A stretch of 64,000 nt of DNA from Caballeronia udeis (GTDB taxonomy: Bacteria; Pseudomonadota; Gammaproteobacteria; Burkholderiales; Burkholderiaceae). Shown here in pieces: positions 8,297 through 17,527 of the stretch; position 1 is the stretch's first letter; every line of letters begins with the position of its first letter. The notes beneath the pieces were generated by a model, which saw only the letters and a program-made list of their open reading frames with translations, was not told the DNA's origin and did not search any database. The stretch lies in contig NZ_FCOK02000014.1 in NCBI RefSeq assembly GCF_001544555.2, positions 1-64,000 of the forward strand, in the 5' to 3' direction. Made by a program: the position numbers and the translations under genes.

Positions 8297-9508
8297 CTAC
8301 TTATCGACAACAAGGTCCGTCAGCGGCTTGCTGCAACACAAGAGAACCATGCCCTGGTCGATCTCGCGCTGACGGATGCCGCCGTTATGTTTCATCTCGA
8401 CTTCACCGGACAGCAGCTTGACCTTGCAAGTGCCGCACATGCCTTGCGTACACGACGCCGGCAAACGCACGCCCGATTTCTTCGCTGCGTCCAGCACATG
8501 CTGCGCGCTGCCGCATTCGATCTCGCGATTGCTCTTGGCAAAACTGACCTTGAACGTGGTCTCGACAGGCGCGGGGACGAGTTCAGGCGACAGGTCGAAG
8601 CCAACCGCGCTTTCCCGCATCTCGGCGAATGTCCCGTTGGACTGCAATGCATCGGCCACATGAGCAGTCGTCAGTTGCGCCGCGACCTCCGCGATCGTCT
8701 CGAAGGAAAAACTTTCCTCGTGATAATGGGTGGTGTCGAAACCGCCTTCGGCGAGCAGATCACGGACTGCCTTCATGTAGGGCGCCGGACCGCAGGTAAA
8801 GATTTCCCGCTCCAGAAAATCCGGTGCGATCAGCTTGAGCAAGGGCAGCGTGAGGAAACCCGTCACGCCGGGCCAGTTCGTACGCGCGCCGACTCGTTCG
8901 CATACAAACGCCGTGCGGAAGTTCGCCTGGTTCGAAGCAATCAGGTCGAGTTCGCGCGCGAAGATGATGTCGTCGGGCGTGCGCGCGCTGTGCACGAACA
9001 CAATGTCGCGGTCCTCGCCGAGTTCGTGATGGGCACGGCTCATGGACATCAACGGCGTGACACCCGATCCCGCCGATAAAAACAGGAACTTGCGCGCCGG
9101 ATGCCGCGCGCACGTGAACTCGCCGGCGGGCCCCAACACCCTTACCTTGCCGCCTGTCTGAAGATTATCGTGCAGCCAGTTCGACACCTTGCCGCCCGGC
9201 ACGCGCTTCACCGTGATGGAGATCGTGTGCGGACGCGTAGGCGGCGAGGAAATCGTATAACAGCGATTGATCGATTCGCCGTCTATCTCCAGCTCCAGCG
9301 TGATGAACTGGCCGGGCTCGAAAGCAAAGGTCCGTTCCACCGGCGCACGAAAGAAAAAACTCTTTACGTCGTGCGTTTCCTGACGAACGTGGCAGCAGAC
9401 GAGCGTGTCGTCCGTGTCGCTGTCCCAACGAGCGGGAAGCGTGCCCCAGAACTCGGGCTGGGTCACTCGGTTCGGGGCAGGCTCGAACGTCGCCTGATCG
9501 CGCATCAT
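8297..9508 (-). CDS. gbcB: Glycine betaine monooxygenase reductase subunit
   Basis: Passes electrons from NAD(P)H to the Rieske oxygenase GbcA. It has 403 residues: a flavodoxin-reductase-type FAD domain (RCYTISS near residue 82), a nucleotide-binding domain (SAGSGVTPLMSM), and a C-terminal plant-type 2Fe-2S ferredoxin with ASCTQGMCGTCK and a fourth cysteine in LLCCSK. That order is typical of GbcB and stachydrine demethylase reductases. The start has two ATGs in tandem and the first follows GGAGAAACAG. It lies 47 bp downstream of gbcA on the same strand. Confidence 0.93.
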   Translation of the reverse strand: MMRDQATFEPAPNRVTQPEFWGTLPARWDSDTDDTLVCCHVRQETHDVKSFFFRAPVERTFAFEPGQFITLELEIDGESINRCYTISSPPTRPHTISITVKRVPGGKVSNWLHDNLQTGGKVRVLGPAGEFTCARHPARKFLFLSAGSGVTPLMSMSRAHHELGEDRDIVFVHSARTPDDIIFARELDLIASNQANFRTAFVCERVGARTNWPGVTGFLTLPLLKLIAPDFLEREIFTCGPAPYMKAVRDLLAEGGFDTTHYHEESFSFETIAEVAAQLTTAHVADALQSNGTFAEMRESAVGFDLSPELVPAPVETTFKVSFAKSNREIECGSAQHVLDAAKKSGVRLPASCTQGMCGTCKVKLLSGEVEMKHNGGIRQREIDQGMVLLCCSKPLTDLVVDK

Positions 9509-9555
9509 CTGTTTCTCCGCTATAGCTTTGAGTGCGACGTTGTTTGTGCGGTCAG

Positions 9556-10854
9556 TTACCGCTTGAACGACACGACTTTCTCGTCGTGCGCGGTAACGCT
9601 CGCTTCATCCGGCGTGTTGGCGTAATCGTCGAGTCGAGCGATATACCACTCGCAGAATTTCTCCACGAGCCCTTCCGTGAACGGCGAATACGGACCCGGT
9701 TCATACGCGCTGCTCGTCGCGCCGAGTTGCGAGAATTCCACCAGCGCACGGTCCTGATCGTTCGTCGCGCGCCAGACGGCGGTGAGGTTGTCGACGTCGT
9801 AGTCAACGCCTTCCACTGCGTCCTTGTGCACGAGCCATTTGGTGCGCACGAGCGTCTCGTCTGCCGACAATGGAATCACCGAGAAGCTCACAATGTGATC
9901 GCTCATGAAGTGATGCCACGAATTTGGCTGCGTCCAGAACGAGAGACCTCCCAGATCGGCTTGCTGGAAACCGCCCAGCAATTTCTTCGATGCCACCTTG
10001 GCGTCCATCGTCTGGGACTCGCCGCTGCGGTCGAGCGGCAAACGTTGCGTGCGAAAACCGCTGACAAGGTCAGCCAGCCGGTCGATTTCCTTCGACGGGA
10101 GGTTCATCGCTTCCCATTGCTTCGTGCGTTCTTCGACGGTCCTGTCGAAGGCCGCCATGGCCTCTTCGTTGTCGGCGGAACGCTGGTAACCGAAGCCATA
10201 TTCATAGAGCGAGATGGTCAGCTCCGGATGGTTCGCGACGCAGTGATAGCACTCGCGATTGTTCTCCATCGTGAGCTTCCAGTTGCCCTTTTCGATGATG
10301 TCGATCGCGGCGGCCACCTTGCAGTCGGCCAGGCCGTGCGGCAGCAAATACGGTTCCATCGAAGCGCGCAATACGGCGAAATCGGCCGGCGGTGTTTCAG
10401 CGAGACAGACAAAAATCAGGCCCGCGAGATTTTCAAGGTGGACCTTCTTGAGGCTGTGCTTGCACTTGTCGAACTGCTCGCCCATGTGCTCGGCGAACAT
10501 CAGGTCGCCGTTCAGGTTGTAGGTCCAGCTGTGATACGGGCACACGATATTGCCGAGCGAGCCTTTCTCCGAGCTGCACAGGCGTGCACCGCGATGCCGG
10601 CAGACGTTATGGAACGCGCGGATCTGCATGTCGTCGTCGCGCACGATCAGGATGGAATCGTTGCCGAGTTCCACGGTCATGTAGTCGCCCGCTTCCGGCA
10701 CGTCCGGTTCGACCGCGACCTGGATCCAGTGCCGCCGGAAGATCACGTCCATGTCGAGCGCGTGGATTTCCTCGCTCGTGTAGAACGGCGCTTCCAGCGT
10801 GTGGCCCTTCTTGCGGCGTTCGATCATTGCGCGAACGTCTGCGGAAACTTTCAT
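9556..10854 (-). CDS. gbcA: Glycine betaine monooxygenase, Rieske oxygenase subunit
   Basis: Demethylates glycine betaine to dimethylglycine with release of formaldehyde. It has 432 residues. The Rieske 2Fe-2S centre is bound by Cys85-x-His87 and Cys105-xx-His108. The mononuclear iron site includes His204 and His209 in NRECYHCVANHPEL. The start follows GGAGCACACG. It is co-directional with etfB upstream and gbcB downstream. Carnitine or stachydrine oxygenases share this fold, but adjacency to gbcB and the dgc genes strongly favours betaine. Confidence 0.94.
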   Translation of the reverse strand: MKVSADVRAMIERRKKGHTLEAPFYTSEEIHALDMDVIFRRHWIQVAVEPDVPEAGDYMTVELGNDSILIVRDDDMQIRAFHNVCRHRGARLCSSEKGSLGNIVCPYHSWTYNLNGDLMFAEHMGEQFDKCKHSLKKVHLENLAGLIFVCLAETPPADFAVLRASMEPYLLPHGLADCKVAAAIDIIEKGNWKLTMENNRECYHCVANHPELTISLYEYGFGYQRSADNEEAMAAFDRTVEERTKQWEAMNLPSKEIDRLADLVSGFRTQRLPLDRSGESQTMDAKVASKKLLGGFQQADLGGLSFWTQPNSWHHFMSDHIVSFSVIPLSADETLVRTKWLVHKDAVEGVDYDVDNLTAVWRATNDQDRALVEFSQLGATSSAYEPGPYSPFTEGLVEKFCEWYIARLDDYANTPDEASVTAHDEKVVSFKR

Positions 10855-10876
10855 CGTGTGCTCCGTGTTTTGGTGC

Positions 10877-10900
10877 CCCGCCCGACCTTGAACGGGCGGG
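10877..10900 (-). other. GC-rich intercistronic hairpin between etfB and gbcA
   Basis: CCCGCCCG at 10877-10884 pairs perfectly with CGGGCGGG at 10893-10900 around an 8-nt loop. On the transcribed strand no U-run follows, so it is not a normal terminator for the leftward operon. It may be a processing or stability element separating the gbc part of the transcript. Confidence 0.55.
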
Positions 10901-10917
10901 AATTTTCGTATCGGAAA

Positions 10918-11736
10918 TCAGTAATCGACGAGTTGATGCTCGCGCAAATACGCCAGGATCACTTGTGCTTTTTCGACGGAAGTCCCTTCAATTACGACGC
11001 TGCCACCCCGGCTTTCCGTAGTCGTGGCCGAGAGCATGCGCGCGTGGCCCGAACGCTTTTCGGCCGCCGCCAGCCGCACGGGTTTCGCCGTCGCGGGCTT
11101 GATCGACCAGCGCACGCCTTCCGCCGAGTTGGCGGCACTCACCAGCACCGGTTCGATCGCGCCTTCGCGCAGTTTCGCGTACGCGTATCGCGGCGTGGCG
11201 TTGGCCATGGGATGCACCACAACCAGCGTAGGCAAGCTTGCCTGCACACGCCGGCGCAACCCTTTCGGCAAGAATTGCCGGACGGTGACTTGTGTGGCAT
11301 CGACTCCCGCTTCAACGTCCGCTTCAATGTCGATATCCACCGCCGATGCAAGCAGCGCAACGCCCAGGGCGTCGGCGAGCTGGTAGGGCAACATGCCGCT
11401 GTCTTCCGTGCCTTCCGCACGCGTGCCGGTCAGCACGAGGTCGCAACCCTTCAAGCGTGCGGCGAGCGCCGGCGCGATTTCATCTCCCGCGGCTACGGCC
11501 AGCACTTCCACCTTTGCCGCACCCAACGCGAGATATTCGCGCAATGCGGGATTGGCGGGATCGCCTGCGTGCAATACGTCGAGGGTCGCCTGATGCTGGG
11601 CGGCGAGCCGCATCGCCAACGTCAGCGCGGCGGCGTCGTTACGGCTATAGCGCGCGGTGCCGCTCACCGGATGACGGCCGACCGAGACGAGGACGGCAAT
11701 CCTGCTTAAGCGCTTCGTGGTCGATGCCTGGCTCAT
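10918..11736 (-). CDS. Electron transfer flavoprotein beta subunit (FixA-like) of the dimethylglycine pathway
   Basis: A 272-residue ETF beta/FixA-type protein of the alpha/beta nucleotide-binding fold (Ala-rich core, DLVLTGTRAEG motif near residue 100). It overlaps the alpha subunit upstream by an ATGA junction, showing translational coupling. With EtfA it would carry electrons from dimethylglycine demethylation to the membrane-bound Fe-S protein DgcB. Dedicated etf genes sit in the equivalent Pseudomonas dgc cluster. The sequence diverges from housekeeping EtfB, consistent with a pathway-specific paralogue. Confidence 0.88.
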   Translation of the reverse strand: MSQASTTKRLSRIAVLVSVGRHPVSGTARYSRNDAAALTLAMRLAAQHQATLDVLHAGDPANPALREYLALGAAKVEVLAVAAGDEIAPALAARLKGCDLVLTGTRAEGTEDSGMLPYQLADALGVALLASAVDIDIEADVEAGVDATQVTVRQFLPKGLRRRVQASLPTLVVVHPMANATPRYAYAKLREGAIEPVLVSAANSAEGVRWSIKPATAKPVRLAAAEKRSGHARMLSATTTESRGGSVVIEGTSVEKAQVILAYLREHQLVDY

Positions 11737-12920
11737 GCGAGCGCTCCTTCCAGCTTGGCTGTACTCGAAGCTGCGCCGCCGGACGCGGCCATTGCGCCCG
11801 GGTTGGCACGTGCGTTACGCGCCGCGGCCGCGGCTTCGGTCAATGCCGCGATTGTTTCCTGCGCGTCGCCGATGATCGTCAGGTTCGCGCGTTTTGCGAT
11901 CGGCGCGCTAGCGTCGAGATTCACCGCAATCACGTGCCGGCAATCCTTGATGCCCTGCAAGTGCTGCACCGCGCCGGAGATACCGAACGCGATGTAGAGG
12001 CTGGCGTCGACCGTCTTGCCCGTTGCCCCGATCTGTTTGTCGCGGGGAAACTTGCCGTCGTCCACCGCCACCCGGCTCGCGCCAATCGCAGCGCCTACGG
12101 TGCTGGCGAGACGCTCGAACGCGGGGACATCCGTCACGCCATTACCCGCTGACACGATGAAATCGGCCTCTTCCAACGCCACTTGCGCGGCATCTATTTC
12201 TTCGATGCCCAAGTCTTTGTAGGGACTCGTGTCCGGGTGGCCGTCAGCGAAAAACTGCTCCGCTGCAACCCGCTCGCCTGCGCCGACGAACGGCAACCTT
12301 GCATCGACTGCATTCGGGGCCAGCAGGATCACGTCGGGAAGCGAACGCACGGCAAACGCCTTGCGCGCATGGGCATAAACCGCCACGTGCGCGGCGTCTA
12401 TTTCAATCACCTGCGCGGCCACGGAAGCTCTCGCTTGCGCCGCGTACCGGCGCCCGAGATCACCGTCGCCCGTCGCGTTGTCCGGGAGGAAAACATGCGC
12501 GGGAGAATACGCCCCGACACAGGCGGCGAGCGCGTCCAGCGCGGCATTGGGTGCGAACGCACGACGATCGAATGCAGGCATCTCGATCACCTTGTCCGCG
12601 CCGAGCGTGGCCGCGTCGTCCTTCAATTCGCCCAGGACAAGCAATACGACTTGCGTTGTCGAGTCTGCAAGCAGCGCGGCTGCCGCAAGCGTCTGGCGCG
12701 CGTGGTCATCGAGGGAACCGCGGTCGCTGTGCGCCGCCACGAGCAAGGTACGTTGCGTAGTCGTAGTCGTGCGACGCGGTTTCACCTGTTCACGATGCCC
12801 GCCCAGCGCACCAGCGTGAATGTCGCCCGCCACGCCGACAAAACCCAAAGTAATGCGCTTGAGCCCTTCAGCCGTGATGGAAAACGGCCGGCGTGGATCG
12901 ATTCGTTTGATGGTGTGCAT
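11733..12920 (-). CDS. Electron transfer flavoprotein alpha subunit (FixB-like) of the dimethylglycine pathway
   Basis: A 395-residue ETF alpha subunit. The C-terminal FAD-binding part is clear from FIVSAGNGV, the ATGKTVDASLYIAFGISG segment and ending VNLDASAPI. The N-terminal domain (about 60-240) is the ETF nucleotide-binding fold. It is longer than housekeeping EtfA because of an N-terminal extension beginning MHTIKRIDPRRPFS. It starts 3 bp after dgcB ends with a GGAG site overlapping the dgcB stop, and it overlaps etfB by four bases. Confidence 0.9.
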   Translation of the reverse strand: MHTIKRIDPRRPFSITAEGLKRITLGFVGVAGDIHAGALGGHREQVKPRRTTTTTQRTLLVAAHSDRGSLDDHARQTLAAAALLADSTTQVVLLVLGELKDDAATLGADKVIEMPAFDRRAFAPNAALDALAACVGAYSPAHVFLPDNATGDGDLGRRYAAQARASVAAQVIEIDAAHVAVYAHARKAFAVRSLPDVILLAPNAVDARLPFVGAGERVAAEQFFADGHPDTSPYKDLGIEEIDAAQVALEEADFIVSAGNGVTDVPAFERLASTVGAAIGASRVAVDDGKFPRDKQIGATGKTVDASLYIAFGISGAVQHLQGIKDCRHVIAVNLDASAPIAKRANLTIIGDAQETIAALTEAAAAARNARANPGAMAASGGAASSTAKLEGALA

Positions 12921-12923
12921 TGC

Positions 12924-14843
12924 TTACTCCAGCGCCGCTGCAACGAGTTCAGCCACGTCCAGCACTTCCGGCCGAGTACCTACTACGCCTTCCAGCATCG
13001 CCGTGCAGTTCGGGCATCCGACCGCGACAATCTCCGCGTTGACCGCGCGGGCGTCGTTGATACGTATGTCAGGAATACGCTGCCTGCCGGGGATGTCGGT
13101 GAGCGGCGCGCCGCCGCCACCGCCGCAGCATCGTCCGCGCATGCCGTTGCGTTCCATCTCGACCACCTTGATGCCGATCGATTTAAGCAACTTGCGCGGC
13201 GCTTCCGTTTCACCGTTATAGCGGCCTAGATAGCACGGGTCGTGATACGTCACCGTCTTGCCGGCGGCGAGCGCGCTTTCAGCAGCCGGCGTGAGCTTGC
13301 CGCTGGCGACGAGCTCAGCAATCAGCGACGTGTGGTGCTGTACCTCATAAAGGCCACCCAGCGCGCGATACTCGTTGCGCAGGCTGTGCATCACGTGCGG
13401 ATCGGCGGTGACGATCTTCTTGAACGAATACTTCGACAACGTCGCGATGAGTTGCGTCGCCAGTTGCTGGAACGTGGCTTCATCGCCGAGACGACGCGCG
13501 GTGTCTCCGGTATCCGTCTCCACGCCGCCAAGCACCGCGTAGTCGACACCGGCCTTGTTCAGCACCTTGACCAGCGCGCGCAGGGAGCGCTGATAGCGCA
13601 TGTCGAATGCACCTTCGCCTGCAATAAGCAGCACATCGACCGGACGCCCCGGCTGCGCGACTTGCACCTGCAGATCGACGGACCAGTCGTAACGCGCACC
13701 GATATCGAAGCCGTTCGCGCTACCCGTCTCGCGCAAGTTCGCGAGCGTTTCAGGACCCTTGCCCGGCACGATGCCTTCAACCAGCGTCTGGTTGCGCCGC
13801 ATATCCACAATAGCGTCCACATGCTCGATCAGCATAGGGCACTCCTGAACGCAGGCGCGGCAGGTGGTGCAGGACCAGATCGTGTCCGCTTCGATCATCG
13901 TGGAAATCAGCGGCTTCGACGGTGCGCCCGAATGCTTGCCAAGCGGGATGCCGGGCGTCGGGCTACCGGCATACGCGGCGTCCGACCCACCGACCATACC
14001 CGTCACCAGGTCCTGGATCAGCTTCTTCGGGTTCAGCGGCTGACCCGCTGCGAACGCGGGACATGCCGCCTCGCATTTGCCGCATTGCACGCAGGCATCG
14101 AAGCTCAGCAATTGATTCCAGCGGAATTCAACCGGCTTGCCCACGCCGTATTCCTTCGCATCCAGCACGGGCATCTTGAGCGCGGTCGGCGGGACGACAT
14201 CATGCTCGTGGTTGCGTCCGGTGAAGCGCTCTTGCCGGGGATGAAATGCGAGATGCAGCAACCCCGCGAGCGCGTGTTTCATCGGACCGCCACGGGCTGC
14301 GCCGAAGGTCATCGTGAAAGCACCCGCGGCAATCAGCAGCGCGACGATGATCGCCAATGCGCCGGACATTGCCGCAGCGGGTAACACGATGAACAGCACG
14401 AGCCCAAGCGCAAACGAACCCAGCAGCAGCGGCAAGCTATCCCACGGCCCGCGCGACAACCGCACCGGCACGGCCTTCGCTCCATGCCGGCGGCGCCATA
14501 CGAACACCGCACCAACCAGCATCACGAGCGCCGCCAGGAAGATCAGCTTGTCGAGCCACGGCGAATAGATAGCCAGCCCGTAGTTGAGGAACACGAGCGC
14601 CATGGCTGCAATCGCACCGCCGGCTGTCGCCACGTGCGTCTTCGCAATATACGGATCGCGTGCGACTACATGGTGCAGATCGACGAAATAGCGCTTCGGG
14701 ATGGATAGCAAATTGCCCCAGCCGTACGCACCCGCAGCCGTCGCGCGACCCTCGCGCCAATACGCGGCACGTTTGAAAAGTGCGAATGCCAGACCCGCCA
14801 CCGACAACCACAACAACGCGGTAATGACAAACACCGGGCTCAT
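12924..14843 (-). CDS. dgcB: Dimethylglycine catabolism Fe-S oxidoreductase
   Basis: Membrane-associated electron-transfer subunit needed for dimethylglycine demethylation, 639 residues. The N-terminal third has four or five hydrophobic helices. Two 4Fe-4S ferredoxin motifs follow (CVQCGKCEAACP and CTTCRACVQECP). The C-terminal half has heterodisulfide-reductase-like CCG motifs (HDPCYLGRYN and GRCCGGGGG). This layout matches DgcB-type proteins, which link ETF to the quinone pool. It is packed between dgcA (2 bp) and etfA (3 bp) in one operon. Confidence 0.92.
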   Translation of the reverse strand: MSPVFVITALLWLSVAGLAFALFKRAAYWREGRATAAGAYGWGNLLSIPKRYFVDLHHVVARDPYIAKTHVATAGGAIAAMALVFLNYGLAIYSPWLDKLIFLAALVMLVGAVFVWRRRHGAKAVPVRLSRGPWDSLPLLLGSFALGLVLFIVLPAAAMSGALAIIVALLIAAGAFTMTFGAARGGPMKHALAGLLHLAFHPRQERFTGRNHEHDVVPPTALKMPVLDAKEYGVGKPVEFRWNQLLSFDACVQCGKCEAACPAFAAGQPLNPKKLIQDLVTGMVGGSDAAYAGSPTPGIPLGKHSGAPSKPLISTMIEADTIWSCTTCRACVQECPMLIEHVDAIVDMRRNQTLVEGIVPGKGPETLANLRETGSANGFDIGARYDWSVDLQVQVAQPGRPVDVLLIAGEGAFDMRYQRSLRALVKVLNKAGVDYAVLGGVETDTGDTARRLGDEATFQQLATQLIATLSKYSFKKIVTADPHVMHSLRNEYRALGGLYEVQHHTSLIAELVASGKLTPAAESALAAGKTVTYHDPCYLGRYNGETEAPRKLLKSIGIKVVEMERNGMRGRCCGGGGGAPLTDIPGRQRIPDIRINDARAVNAEIVAVGCPNCTAMLEGVVGTRPEVLDVAELVAAALE

Positions 14844-14845
14844 TT

Positions 14846-16909
14846 TCAGAAGTCCTTGACGAGGCGCAGCGCGTCATAGATCGCGCCATGAATGTTGTGC
14901 ATGGAGATGCAGTCGCCAACGCGGAACAGCAGGAAGCGGCCATTGCCGAGTTCTTCGCTCAAGGACGGTTGCGGCTCGGAAGCGAAGAGCTTGTGCACAT
15001 CGACCTGTCCGCGATTCAACGACTCCGGCTTGAGCTTCCAGTAGAGCTCGTCGTTCGGCGTAATGCCGTTCTCGATCACCACCTGGTCGACCGCGCGCTC
15101 CTCCTGCTCCTCCGTGTACTCATTGCGGATAACGGCAATCTTCTTGCCGTCTTCCTCATACACTTTGTCGAGCCAGTAGTTCGGTGTGGAGATCACACCT
15201 TGCGCGTACAGACGCCGATAGAAAATCGGGAAGGTTGTGCCGCCGACATCGTCCGAGACCTTCACGTCCGGCGTCACGATCTCGACGTTTCCACCCCGGC
15301 TCGCGATGAAGTCGGCTACGCCCGCGCCGGCATGGGTGCTGACGCCGTCATAAACCAGTACGTTCTTGCCCGGCTCGACCTTGCCGGAGAGGATGTCCCA
15401 CGAGCTCACGGCAAGACCTTCCGAAACGCCCCACGCCGGCACCTGCTGCGTGAACGATGAACCACCCGTAGCCAGCACGATAATGTCCGGCTTCTCGGCC
15501 ATGATCATCTTTTCGTCGGCTGCCACACCCAGACGACGGTCCACGCCGAGGCGCTTCGTTTCCATGTCGAACCAGCGCACGATGCCCGCCATCTGCTCGC
15601 GCTGCGGCGCCTTGGCCGCCAGCATGATCTGGCCGCCCACGTACTCGTTCTTTTCGAACAATACGACGTCATGCCCCCGCGATTTCACCACGCGCGCGGC
15701 TTCGAGTCCCGCAGGACCCGCGCCAACGACCACGACCTTGCGCTTCGGGCCACGCGATTTTTCGATCACGTGCGGCATGGTCTCTTCACGTGAGGTTGCC
15801 GCGTTCTGCACGCACAGCACATCGAGACCGTTGTACTGCCGGTCAATACAATAATTCGCGCCCACGCACTGCTTGATCTCGTCTTCGCGGCCATCGCGGA
15901 TCTTGATGACCATGTGCGGATCGGCAATCTGCGCACGCGTCATGCCGACCAGGTCGATCATGCCGGACTCCAGCAGACGCTCGGCTTGGCCTGCATCCCG
16001 GATACTTTGCGCATGCATCACCGGCAGCTTCACCACCGACTTGATTCCGGCGGCGAGATGCACGAACGGCTCGGGCGGCAGCGCCATGGGCGGCATGCAG
16101 TTCGCGAGCGTGTTGTGCGTGTCCGCGCCGGAACCAATCACGCCGATGTAGTCGATAAGACCCGACTCCGACATCGACTGGGCGATCTCTTTCAACTGCG
16201 TGTGATCGAGACCGTCTTCGTGAAATTCGTCGCCGCACATGCGCAGGCCGACGCAGAAGTCCGGACCTACCGCTTCACGCACGGCCTTGAGCACTTCGTT
16301 GCCGAAACGAAGGCGGTTTTCGAGCGAACCGCCCCATTCATCGGTACGAAAATTCGTGCGCGGACTCCAGAACTGGTCAATCAGATGCTGATGCGCCGCC
16401 GAGATTTCGACGCCATCCAAACCCGCATCTTTCACGCGCTTCGCGGCCACCGCGAAGTCGGAAATGATGCGCTTGATTTCTTCCACTTCAATGATCTTCG
16501 CATTGCCGCGATGCACCGGTTCACGCACGCCCGACGGCGACATCAGATGCGGCCAGTGCTCACCGTGATACGCCGTGCGACGGCCCATGTGGGTTGCCTG
16601 GATCATGATCTTCGCGCCATGCTTGTGCATGGCTTCGGCCAGGCGCGAGAGCGGATCGATGACCTTGTCGGTGGCGAGATTGACCGACTTCCACCAGCCT
16701 TGCGGACTATCAATGGACACCGGACTCGAGCCGCCGCATACGGCAAGGCCCACCCCGCCCTTCGCCTTCTCTTCGTAATAACGGATATACCGATCGCCGG
16801 GCAGACCGCCCGGTTCCGCATAGACCTCCGCGTGCGCGGTGCTGACAATGCGATTGCGCAAGGTCAGCTTGTTCAGCGTAAGAGGCTTGAAAAGGTTGGG
16901 GTAACGCAT
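14846..16909 (-). CDS. dgcA: Dimethylglycine dehydrogenase/demethylase flavoprotein
   Basis: Converts dimethylglycine to sarcosine. It has 687 residues in the layout of trimethylamine dehydrogenase: an N-terminal Old Yellow Enzyme FMN barrel (about 5-340), an Fe-S segment with cysteines in QCVGANYCI and DVLCVQNAA (about 345-370), and a C-terminal dinucleotide-binding domain with KVVVVGAGPAGLEAARVV near residue 390. The start follows a GAGGT site. It opens the dgcA-dgcB-etfA-etfB-gbcA-gbcB run. Close relatives act on other methylamines; the context fixes dimethylglycine. Confidence 0.93.
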   Translation of the reverse strand: MRYPNLFKPLTLNKLTLRNRIVSTAHAEVYAEPGGLPGDRYIRYYEEKAKGGVGLAVCGGSSPVSIDSPQGWWKSVNLATDKVIDPLSRLAEAMHKHGAKIMIQATHMGRRTAYHGEHWPHLMSPSGVREPVHRGNAKIIEVEEIKRIISDFAVAAKRVKDAGLDGVEISAAHQHLIDQFWSPRTNFRTDEWGGSLENRLRFGNEVLKAVREAVGPDFCVGLRMCGDEFHEDGLDHTQLKEIAQSMSESGLIDYIGVIGSGADTHNTLANCMPPMALPPEPFVHLAAGIKSVVKLPVMHAQSIRDAGQAERLLESGMIDLVGMTRAQIADPHMVIKIRDGREDEIKQCVGANYCIDRQYNGLDVLCVQNAATSREETMPHVIEKSRGPKRKVVVVGAGPAGLEAARVVKSRGHDVVLFEKNEYVGGQIMLAAKAPQREQMAGIVRWFDMETKRLGVDRRLGVAADEKMIMAEKPDIIVLATGGSSFTQQVPAWGVSEGLAVSSWDILSGKVEPGKNVLVYDGVSTHAGAGVADFIASRGGNVEIVTPDVKVSDDVGGTTFPIFYRRLYAQGVISTPNYWLDKVYEEDGKKIAVIRNEYTEEQEERAVDQVVIENGITPNDELYWKLKPESLNRGQVDVHKLFASEPQPSLSEELGNGRFLLFRVGDCISMHNIHGAIYDALRLVKDF

Positions 16910-16958
16910 CGCGGTCGACCTCGGAATTATCTACGTACTACGCTGCTTTATGACTCGT

Positions 16959-17495
16959 TCACGCTGCCAGCGGCGTCACTTCGAATATGCAATGCGAATG
17001 GCCTTCGGCCGCGCATTGCGTCTCGACCGAAAACGACTTCGGACCTTTCTTCGTGCCTTCCGGTGCGGTGTCGTTGACCCAGTCCATCGCCCCGGCGAAC
17101 CAGCCTGCGAACATGTAGCAAAGCTTGCCTTCCTTGCCCGGCTGCGCCAGCACGAACGACGAGTTATGCAGATGCACGGTTGCCGTTGAAGCAGCCGGAT
17201 CGCTTTTCACGATCGAGAACAAACCCCAGCCGCGTTGCGACAAGCGCTTCAGGTAATGTTCGAACACCGCCATGCCGCTGATGCCGTGTTGCTTGGCTTC
17301 TTTATCGCACCAGTGATACGCCGACTTGTGGCCCGCCGTATAAAGGCTCTTCGCGTACACGTCGCGACCCAGTGCTTCTTCAACAGCCAGGTGGTTGTTC
17401 GTGAAGAAATGACGTGGCACATAAAGCATGGGCAGCGAGTCGGTCGTCCAGACGCCGGTTTCAGGATCGACGTCAATAGGCAGTTGTGGTTGCAT
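16959..17495 (-). CDS. V4R-like small-molecule-binding protein of the betaine operon, function unknown
   Basis: A 178-residue soluble protein. The C-terminal QCAAEGHSHCIFEV has the C-x7-C-x-F shape seen at the end of V4R (4-vinyl reductase-like) domains, which bind small ligands or zinc. An equivalent gene sits beside dgcA in Pseudomonas betaine clusters, also without an assigned reaction. It lies 49 bp upstream of dgcA and 32 bp downstream of the dipeptidase-like gene, all on one strand. It could be an accessory or sensor for dimethylglycine demethylation, but nothing in the sequence shows a catalytic role. Confidence 0.75.
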   Translation of the reverse strand: MQPQLPIDVDPETGVWTTDSLPMLYVPRHFFTNNHLAVEEALGRDVYAKSLYTAGHKSAYHWCDKEAKQHGISGMAVFEHYLKRLSQRGWGLFSIVKSDPAASTATVHLHNSSFVLAQPGKEGKLCYMFAGWFAGAMDWVNDTAPEGTKKGPKSFSVETQCAAEGHSHCIFEVTPLAA

Positions 17496-17527
17496 CGTGT
17501 GGGTTCCTTTTTATTGGGTGAGCCGGG

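Noticed and set aside
9532..11709. 725-codon open frame antisense to gbcA and etfB
   Set aside because: It mirrors the codon structure of the genes opposite, crosses their boundaries, is Arg/His-rich and has no domain. It is an antisense shadow typical of high-GC DNA.
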